Source: Mesostigma viride (lineage: Eukaryota; Streptophyta; Mesostigmatophyceae; Mesostigmatales; Mesostigmataceae). From it: 64,000 nt of DNA. Made by a program: the position numbers and the translations under genes. Every line of letters begins with the position of its first letter. The stretch's first letter is position 1. Where the stretch lies: the NCBI GenBank assembly GCA_009746045.1, contig RPFO01001718.1:69433-133432 (forward strand), written 5' to 3'. Below are positions 56,601 to 64,000 of the stretch, piece after piece. The notes beneath the pieces are model-generated. The model was not told where the DNA came from, made no database searches, and saw only the letters and a list, made by a program, of their open reading frames with translations.

Positions 56601-57532
56601 GAGGCCGGTGCGGCCGCCGGGCCGCCGGGCAGGCCGTTCTGGGGGGTTTGGCGGCGGCACTGCCGCTCATGCTGGTACCGCCCGTGGATCGAAAAAATCC
56701 GCTGGCAATGGGCTGCCGGGCAGCGGTAGCAGTCCATGGCGCGCATGGCGGCCTCCGTGATGTGGGGGTGGGAAGCCCGAATGTGCACCAGCAACGAATT
56801 CCGGTTGGGCAGGCGCGCGCCACACGGGTCACCAAGGGGACCATCGACTTGGCAATAATGGAAGCCATCTGAGGGGGTGCGCCCACCCGGTTGGGCCGGC
56901 CCGGGTCGAGAGGGGGAGGGGTCGGGAGCACCCTCAGCCAGAGGAACTACAGCTGCAGCGGAACCCAGGGCGGGGCCGGCCGCCGGGCGGTCAGCAGGGC
57001 TCGTGGCAGCCGAGGACAAGACCGGCGCGGGGACGGCCCCCACGGCCGGGAGGGGGGCGCTGGAGGAGGCAGCCAAGCCGGCGCGCGACCCACGACCACG
57101 CACAGGGGAGGCAGGTGTCGGGGCAGGCGCGTGGGACTGGCGGCGCACGGACACGGGCGAGGGCCCCAGCGGGAGAACGCCAGGAGGCAAGGGGGAAAGG
57201 ACCGCGGCCCGGCAAAGGGGGCAGGTGGCGGAGGTCGCGTGCAAGCTCGTGGCGATGCAAGCTTGATGGAAGACGTGGCCGCAAGCAGGGAGGCGGCAGA
57301 GACCGTCACCAGGGCGAGGCAGGTCCAAGCAGATGGGGCAGGAGGGGCCGCTGGCAGTGACATCCACCAAGTGGGCCGGCCCGTAGTGGGCGGGCGCCGC
57401 GTCCCACCCCAGCTCCCAGCTCGGCAGTCGGGCGATCTCATCGGCGGAGAGAAGACGGCGGCGCGGACCAGCAGGGTGCCAGACATGGGGGATGCCCGCA
57501 AGCTCGAGCACATCGTGCAAGATGGCGGGCAC
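53613..57532 (-). CDS. REL element C, main Pol region: RING-H2, zinc fingers, RT, REL endonuclease
   Basis: This would reverse-transcribe the element RNA at a nick cut by its own endonuclease (target-primed reverse transcription). Numbered from the ATG at 57532: RING-H2 at 65-107 (C65, C68, C84, H86, H89, C92, C104, C107); two C2H2/CCHC-like fingers at about 230-300 (ending 'LLVHIRASH' and 'RYQHERQC'); RT with VDCHNAFN, TGTQQGDPLG and the catalytic AYMDDI. After a one-base loss in a G run (54893-54898) the frame changes and continues to the CGSCG knuckle and the REL endonuclease (RPDI, LLIDV, then a conserved Lys), with a stop at 53613. It has no APE domain. Confidence 0.9.
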
Positions 57533-57546
57533 GGCCGCACCCGCGC

Positions 57547-58818
57547 TCAGCTCAAGAACACGCCCCCCCCCGCATCGTACAGAACCAGGTCGCCGGCGTG
57601 CACGGTGACAGGAGCCCCGAAGTCAACGCGCAGGCGGGCGGCTTGCGCTGGGGTGACCGCCGTAGTCAAGCGCCCGTGGGCCTGCGCAACAAGGCCGGCC
57701 GAGCCGGGCCCGGCAGAGGCAAGAAACGTGTGCAGCTGAGGGCGATCGAGCAAGGCGTGGTCGGTGGCCCCCCCAGCGAGATATGTCGCACGGGCGGCCT
57801 GCTGGGCCTGCACGGCAAGCCCTGTAGCAAAGAGCACCACCGCCTGCGCCACTTGAGCGTCCAGATTCAGGAGCCATTCTTGGCGCACCGCGGGCAGGTG
57901 CCAAGGCAGGCGGCCGCCGGCATGGTAGTCCTCGAGGACAAACCCCCAAAGCGTGGAGGCAAGGACAGGGGGGGAGGCTGCCTGCAGCATGTGCCGGACA
58001 CGAACCACAAGGGCACTAAATTCAGGGGGCCGTGGGAGCGTAGGAAACGCCGCGTGCAAGCCGACAGCGTCCAACAGCAAGGGGCAATACAGCCAAGAGA
58101 ACGTGGCGTGCCGGAGCGCGCTGACGCCCGCAATGTTGGTGGGGGGCCAAACGGAGAAGTCGTGGGACCCAAGCGCGGCCGACCAGGGGCCCACCACAGG
58201 AGTCGCCGCAGGGTGTCCCACAGCCTCAGGGAGGAGAGCCGCCAGGGACCCCTCAAGCACAGGAGGACGCAGGTCAGTGGCCACCGCCGTGCTGGCCGGA
58301 GGTGGATCCCCAGAGCTAGGCGGGGCAGGGCCAGGGGACCCCGCGGAGGGGCCGGACGTGACGGCGCGGGGAGAGCGGGAGCACGGTGTGGAACCCTCCA
58401 CGAGGTCCGCAAGGCCCAGGAGAGGGTCCAGCGAGGGGCTGCGGGAGGGGGCGCGGGCCGAATGGGATCCCGGGGTCGACACGGCCGCGCGTCGGGAGCC
58501 TAGGGACGGCCGAGGCGGGGCCACGCAATGAGGGCACGCCCAAGGACCCGGGGGAGGCAGCCGGAAGAGGGGCGGGACCAAGCAGCGCGTGTGCCAGCCG
58601 CATTGGCACGAATCACACACAAGGAGACGGGGGGCATCCTCACCACTGTGGCAGACCTCGCACACAAGCGAGAGTGGCACAGGGGCGCCACGACCGCCGT
58701 CGTCCAGGTCGCCCATCTCCTGCAGGTGCGCCGCGATGCGTAAGGACCGACGCGGCGCAGGGGCGCCACTAGGCAGCGCATCCCGCGCCCGGGAGGTGCG
58801 GCGTCGTGAAGGAGGCAT
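57547..58818 (-). CDS. REL element C, N-terminal region with PHD finger
   Basis: A start at the ATG at 58818 (MPPSRRRTSR) gives about 423 residues; the reading upstream uses only GTG and runs into repeat DNA. The basic N-terminus precedes a complete C4HC3 PHD finger at 53-98 (C53, C56, C68, C71, H76, C79, C95, C98, with Trp93 two before the last Cys pair). PHD fingers bind histone H3 tails. A Pro/Ser-rich linker and an unrecognised helical domain follow. The ORF stops at 57547. A G9 run on the coding strand (57563-57571) lies just before the stop. A one-base change there would join it to the RING-H2 frame without a gap, so a single polyprotein is likely. Confidence 0.85.
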   Translation of the reverse strand: MPPSRRRTSRARDALPSGAPAPRRSLRIAAHLQEMGDLDDGGRGAPVPLSLVCEVCHSGEDAPRLLVCDSCQCGWHTRCLVPPLFRLPPPGPWACPHCVAPPRPSLGSRRAAVSTPGSHSARAPSRSPSLDPLLGLADLVEGSTPCSRSPRAVTSGPSAGSPGPAPPSSGDPPPASTAVATDLRPPVLEGSLAALLPEAVGHPAATPVVGPWSAALGSHDFSVWPPTNIAGVSALRHATFSWLYCPLLLDAVGLHAAFPTLPRPPEFSALVVRVRHMLQAASPPVLASTLWGFVLEDYHAGGRLPWHLPAVRQEWLLNLDAQVAQAVVLFATGLAVQAQQAARATYLAGGATDHALLDRPQLHTFLASAGPGSAGLVAQAHGRLTTAVTPAQAARLRVDFGAPVTVHAGDLVLYDAGGGVFLS

Positions 58819-58877
58819 GGGGGAGGTGCGTAAAACAACGGAACCGGAAGCGCGGGGGGAGAGCGAGATGCGGACGC

Positions 58878-58940
58878 GGGGGGTTTGGGGGGCGTGCCCC
58901 CCAAGCGGGGGGTTTGGGGGGCGGCAGCCCCCCAACGCGG
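58878..58940. repeat. two GC-rich hairpins upstream of element C
   Basis: TTTGGGGGGCG-TGCCCCCCAA appears twice in tandem with small differences, each able to fold on itself. It lies between the ORF start and the 231-bp array. Confidence 0.7.
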
Positions 58941-58942
58941 GG

Positions 58943-61900
58943 CGGCCGCGGTGCCGCACCTCGGCGCAGGTTTTTTCAGCTGTGCATGGAGAAAAAAACG
59001 TGTCTCAATCCAGGAACCCCCGTCGGTTCATCATGTCAGCCTAGAAAACTGGAGCGGTGGAGCCACAACTAACGGGAAAGCCGCATTCAAATTCGCCTAG
59101 CCCACGGGTCACAATTGGCCGACAGGTAGATGCAGCCAGCCCCGGGCGTGTCGCAGACAGTAATCACTACCGTAGGCCGCGGTGCCGCACCTCGGCGCAG
59201 GTTTTTTCAGCTGTGCATGGAGAAAAAAACGTGTCTCAATCCAGGAACCCCCGTCGGTTCATCATGTCAGCCTAGAAAACTGGAGCGGTGGAGCCACAAC
59301 TAACGGGAAAGCCGCATTCAAATTCGCCTAGCCCACGGGTCACAATTGGCCGACAGGTAGATGCAGCCAGCCCCGGGCGTGTCGCAGACAGTAATCACTA
59401 CCGTAGGCCGCGGTGCCGCACCTCGGCGCAGGTTTTTTCAGCTGTGCATGGAGAAAAAAACGTGTCTCAATCCAGGAACCCCCGTCGGTTCATCATGTCA
59501 GCCTAGAAAACTGGAGCGGTGGAGCCACAACTAACGGGAAAGCCGCATTCAAATTCGCCTAGCCCACGGGTCACAATTGGCCGACAGGTAGATGCAGCCA
59601 GCCCCGGGCGTGTCGCAGACAGTAATCACTACCGTAGGCCGCGGTGCCGCACCTCGGCGCAGGTTTTTTCAGCTGTGCATGGAGAAAAAAACGTGTCTCA
59701 ATCCAGGAACCCCCGTCGGTTCATCATGTCAGCCTAGAAAACTGGAGCGGTGGAGCCACAACTAACGGGAAAGCCGCATTCAAATTCGCCTAGCCCACGG
59801 GTCACAATTGGCCGACAGGTAGATGCAGCCAGCCCCGGGCGTGTCGCAGACAGTAATCACTACCGTAGGCCGCGGTGCCGCACCTCGGCGCAGGTTTTTT
59901 CAGCTGTGCATGGAGAAAAAAACGTGTCTCAATCCAGGAACCCCCGTCGGTTCATCATGTCAGCCTAGAAAACTGGAGCGGTGGAGCCACAACTAACGGG
60001 AAAGCCGCATTCAAATTCGCCTAGCCCACGGGTCACAATTGGCCGACAGGTAGATGCAGCCAGCCCCGGGCGTGTCGCAGACAGTAATCACTACCGTAGG
60101 CCGCGGTGCCGCACCTCGGCGCAGGTTTTTTCAGCTGTGCATGGAGAAAAAAACGTGTCTCAATCCAGGAACCCCCGTCGGTTCATCATGTCAGCCTAGA
60201 AAACTGGAGCGGTGGAGCCACAACTAACGGGAAAGCCGCATTCAAATTCGCCTAGCCCACGGGTCACAATTGGCCGACAGGTAGATGCAGCCAGCCCCGG
60301 GCGTGTCGCAGACAGTAATCACTACCGTAGGCCGCGGTGCCGCACCTCGGCGCAGGTTTTTTCAGCTGTGCATGGAGAAAAAAACGTGTCTCAATCCAGG
60401 AACCCCCGTCGGTTCATCATGTCAGCCTAGAAAACTGGAGCGGTGGAGCCACAACTAACGGGAAAGCCGCATTCAAATTCGCCTAGCCCACGGGTCACAA
60501 TTGGCCGACAGGTAGATGCAGCCAGCCCCGGGCGTGTCGCAGACAGTAATCACTACCGTAGGCCGCGGTGCCGCACCTCGGCGCAGGTTTTTTCAGCTGT
60601 GCATGGAGAAAAAAACGTGTCTCAATCCAGGAACCCCCGTCGGTTCATCATGTCAGCCTAGAAAACTGGAGCGGTGGAGCCACAACTAACGGGAAAGCCG
60701 CATTCAAATTCGCCTAGCCCACGGGTCACAATTGGCCGACAGGTAGATGCAGCCAGCCCCGGGCGTGTCGCAGACAGTAATCACTACCGTAGGCCGCGGT
60801 GCCGCACCTCGGCGCAGGTTTTTTCAGCTGTGCATGGAGAAAAAAACGTGTCTCAATCCAGGAACCCCCGTCGGTTCATCATGTCAGCCTAGAAAACTGG
60901 AGCGGTGGAGCCACAACTAACGGGAAAGCCGCATTCAAATTCGCCTAGCCCACGGGTCACAATTGGCCGACAGGTAGATGCAGCCAGCCCCGGGCGTGTC
61001 GCAGACAGTAATCACTACCGTAGGCCGCGGTGCCGCACCTCGGCGCAGGTTTTTTCAGCTGTGCATGGAGAAAAAAACGTGTCTCAATCCAGGAACCCCC
61101 GTCGGTTCATCATGTCAGCCTAGAAAACTGGAGCGGTGGAGCCACAACTAACGGGAAAGCCGCATTCAAATTCGCCTAGCCCACGGGTCACAATTGGCCG
61201 ACAGGTAGATGCAGCCAGCCCCGGGCGTGTCGCAGACAGTAATCACTACCGTAGGCCGCGGTGCCGCACCTCGGCGCAGGTTTTTTCAGCTGTGCATGGA
61301 GAAAAAAACGTGTCTCAATCCAGGAACCCCCGTCGGTTCATCATGTCAGCCTAGAAAACTGGAGCGGTGGAGCCACAACTAACGGGAAAGCCGCATTCAA
61401 ATTCGCCTAGCCCACGGGTCACAATTGGCCGACAGGTAGATGCAGCCAGCCCCGGGCGTGTCGCAGACAGTAATCACTACGTAGGCCGCGGTGCCGCACC
61501 TCGGCGCAGGTTTTTTCAGCTGTGCATGGAGAAAAAAACGTGTCTCAATCCAGGAACCCCCGTCGGTTCATCATGTCAGCCTAGAAAACTGGAGCGGTGG
61601 AGCCACAACTAACGGGAAAGCCGCATTCAAATTCGCCTAGCCCACGGGTCACAATTGGCCGACAGGTAGATGCAGCCAGCCCCGGGCGTGTCGCAGACAG
61701 TAATCACTACCGTAGGCCGCGGTGCCGCACCTCGGCGCAGGTTTTTTCAGCTGTGCATGGAGAAAAAAACGTGTCTCAATCCAGGAACCCCCGTCGGTTC
61801 ATCATGTCAGCCTAGAAAACTGGAGCGGTGGAGCCACAACTAACGGGAAAGCCGCATTCAAATTCGCCTAGCCCACGGGTCACAATTGGCCGACAGGTAG

Positions 61901-64000
61901 ATGCAGCCAGCCCCGGGCGTGTCGCAGACAGTAATCACTACGTAGGCCGCGGTGCCGCACCTCGGCGCAGGTTTTTTCAGCTGTGCATGGAGAAAAAAAC
62001 GTGTCTCAATCCAGGAACCCCCGTCGGTTCATGTCAGCCTAGAAAACTGGAGCGTGGAGCCACAACTAACGGGAAAGCCGCATTCAAATTCGCCTAGCCC
62101 ACGGGTCACAATTGGCCGACAGGTAGATGCAGCCAGCCCCGGGCGTGTCGCAGACAGTAATCACTACGTAGGCCGCGGTGCCGCACCTCGGCGCAGGTTT
62201 TTTCAGCTGTGCATGGAGAAAAAAACGTGTCTCAATCCAGGAACCCCCGTCGGTTCATGTCATGCAGCCTAGAAAACTGGAGCGGTGGAGCCACAACTAA
62301 CGGGAAAGCCGCATTCAAATTCGCCTAGCCCACGGGTCACAATTGGCCGACAGGTAGATGCAGCCAGCCCCGGGCGTGTCGCAGACAGTAATCACTACCG
62401 TAGGCCGCGGTGCCGCACCTCGGCGCAGGTTTTTTCAGCTGTGCATGGAGAAAAAAACGTGTCTCAATCCAGGAACCCCCGTCGGTTCATCATGCAGCCT
62501 AGAAAACTGGAGCGGTGGAGCCACAACTAACGGGAAAGCCGCATTCAAATTCGCCTAGCCCACGGGTCACAATTGGCCGACAGGTAGATGCAGCCAGCCC
62601 CAGGCGTGTCGCAGACAGTAATCACTACGTAGGCCGCGGTGCCGCACCTCGGCGCAGGTTTTTTCAGCTGTGCATGGAGAAAAAAACGTGTCTCAATCCA
62701 GGAACCCCCGTCGGTTCATGTCATGCAGCCTAGAAAACTGGAGCGTGGAGCCACAACTAACGGGAAAGCCGCATTCAAATTCGCCTAGCCCACGGGTCAC
62801 AATTGGCCGACAGGTAGATGCAGCCAGCCCCAGGCGTGTCGCAGACAGTAATCACTACCGTAGGCCGCGGTGCCGCACCTCGGCGCAGGTTTTTTCAGCT
62901 GTGCATGGAGAAAAAAACGTGTCTCAATCCAGGAACCCCCGTCGGTTCATCATGTCAGCCTAGAAAACTGGAGCGGTGGAGCCACAACTAACGGGAAAGC
63001 CGCATTCAAATTCGCCTAGCCCACGGGTCACAATTGGCCGACAGGTAGATGCAGCCAGCCCCGGGCGTGTCGCAGACAGTAATCACTACGTAGGCCGCGG
63101 TGCCGCACCTCGGCGCAGGTTTTTTCAGCTGTGCATGGAGAAAAAAACGTGTCTCAATCCAGGAACCCCCGTCGGTTCATCATGTCAGCCTAGAAAACTG
63201 GAGCGGTGGAGCCACAACTAACGGGAAAGCCGCATTCAAATTCGCCTAGCCCACGGGTCACAATTGGCCGACAGGTAGATGCAGCCAGCCCCAGGCGTGT
63301 CGCAGACAGTAATCACTACGTAGGCCGCGGTGCCGCACCTCGGCGCAGGTTTTTTCAGCTGTGCATGGAGAAAAAAACGTGTCTCAATCCAGGAACCCCC
63401 GTCGGTTCATGTCATGCAGCCTAGAAAACTGGAGCGTGGAGCCACAACTAACGGGAAAGCCGCATTCAAATTCGCCTAGCCCACGGGTCACAATTGGCCG
63501 ACAGGTAGATGCAGCCAGCCCCAGGCGTGTCGCAGACAGTAATCACTACGTAGGCCGCGGTGCCGCACCTCGGCGCAGGTTTTTTCAGCTGTGCATGGAG
63601 AAAAAAACGTGTCTCAATCCAGGAACCCCCGTCGGTTCATGTCATGCAGCCTAGAAAACTGGAGCGGTGGAGCCACAACTAACGGGAAAGCCGCATTCAA
63701 ATTCGCCTAGCCCACGGGTCACAATTGGCCGACAGGTAGATGCAGCCACCCCGGGCGTGTCGCAGACAGTAATCACTACGTAGGCCGCGGTGCCGCACCT
63801 CGGCGCAGGTTTTTTCAGCTGTGCATGGAGAAAAAAACGTGTCTCAATCCAGGAACCCCCGTCGGTTCATCATGCAGCCTAGAAAACTGGAGCGGTGGAG
63901 CCACAACTAACGGGAAAGCCGCATTCAAATTCGCCTAGCCCACGGGTCACAATTGGCCGACAGGTAGATGCAGCCAGCCCCGGGCGTGTCGCAGACAGTA
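58943..64000. repeat. 231-bp tandem array, about 22 units, runs off the window
   Basis: The unit starts GGCCGCGGTGCCGCACCTCG and includes GCAGGTTTTTTCAGC, GGAGAAAAAAACGTG and CACAATTGGCCGACAGG. About ten units from 59.05 to 61.37 kb look identical. Later units carry 1-4 bp indels (TACCGTAGG/TACGTAGG, ATCATGTCAGCC/ATGTCATGCAGCC/ATCATGCAGCC) and CCCCGGGC/CCCCAGGC changes. The 72-codon frames in each unit start at GTG and are not called genes. Confidence 0.97.

Larger units (their letters stand above)
53390..58942 (-). mobile_element. REL non-LTR retrotransposon copy C, near full length
   Basis: The most complete copy: 5' side at right next to the 231-bp array, 3' end at left with an ATATAT tail placed tail-to-tail with copy B. 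The coding region from 58818 to 53613 covers PHD, RING-H2, C2H2-like fingers, RT, CCHC knuckle and REL endonuclease. Two homopolymer-length breaks (57563-57571 and 54893-54898) split it into three frames. The 3' UTR is about 220 bp. Confidence 0.88.

Noticed and set aside
56360-58503. Plus-strand ORFs of 170-300 codons opposite element C
   Set aside because: Antisense shadows of the PHD/RING/RT coding region, with no recognisable domains.
57547-58818. A cellular PHD-finger chromatin gene, with a separate RING E3 gene beside it
   Set aside because: The frames join across a G run and continue into RT and endonuclease, so both fingers belong to the retrotransposon.
59057-63654. Repeated 72-codon ORFs, one per 231-bp unit
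   Set aside because: They start with GTG, exist only because the unit is 77 codons long, and resemble no protein.

Overview
This is nuclear DNA of a eukaryote, most likely a green alga. Three split genes can be rebuilt with canonical GT-AG introns whose phases match at every junction. One is a plastid tocopherol methyltransferase. The motif TGTAA, the usual poly(A) signal of chlorophyte algae, follows the sulfotransferase stop codon and the ORFs of two retroelements. The species cannot be named from the sequence.

Host genes (about 0.4-27 kb): (1) a PAPS-dependent sulfotransferase on the + strand, six exons between 391/514 and 7266. (2) A small NTF2/SnoaL-like DUF1348 protein on the - strand, three exons at 15073-13714. 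(3) A gamma-tocopherol methyltransferase (VTE4-like) on the + strand, eight exons at 16055-26667. Genes 2 and 3 are head-to-head and share a 1 kb 5' region. The introns are far larger than the exons and hold private minisatellites, (GGGA)n or (CCCT)n arrays and scraps of dispersed repeats. The 8.3-13.3 kb gap between genes 1 and 2 is a graveyard of non-LTR (LINE) fragments.

Mobile DNA (27-59 kb): LINE fragments with APE-type endonuclease traces and short tetra- or pentanucleotide tails (27.4-33.8 kb); decayed Ty3/gypsy-like and Ty1/copia-like LTR elements, all on the - strand (34.1-42.7 kb); a long foldback palindrome (44.0-44.7 kb); a second (GGGA)n array (45.3-45.8 kb); a 184-bp satellite (46.2-47.3 kb); a tyrosine-recombinase retrotransposon remnant of DIRS/PAT/Ngaro type (47.9-49.5 kb); and three copies of a non-LTR family carrying a restriction-enzyme-like (REL) endonuclease (49.5-58.9 kb).

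The most notable object is the right-hand REL element (minus strand, 53.39-58.9 kb). Its coding region runs PHD finger, RING-H2 finger, C2H2-like fingers, reverse transcriptase, zinc knuckle, REL endonuclease, and it looks nearly intact: only two homopolymer-length breaks were seen. A 231-bp tandem array of about 22 units begins about 125 bp upstream of its start codon and runs off the window. The array is either the element's own promoter repeats or the satellite it targets.
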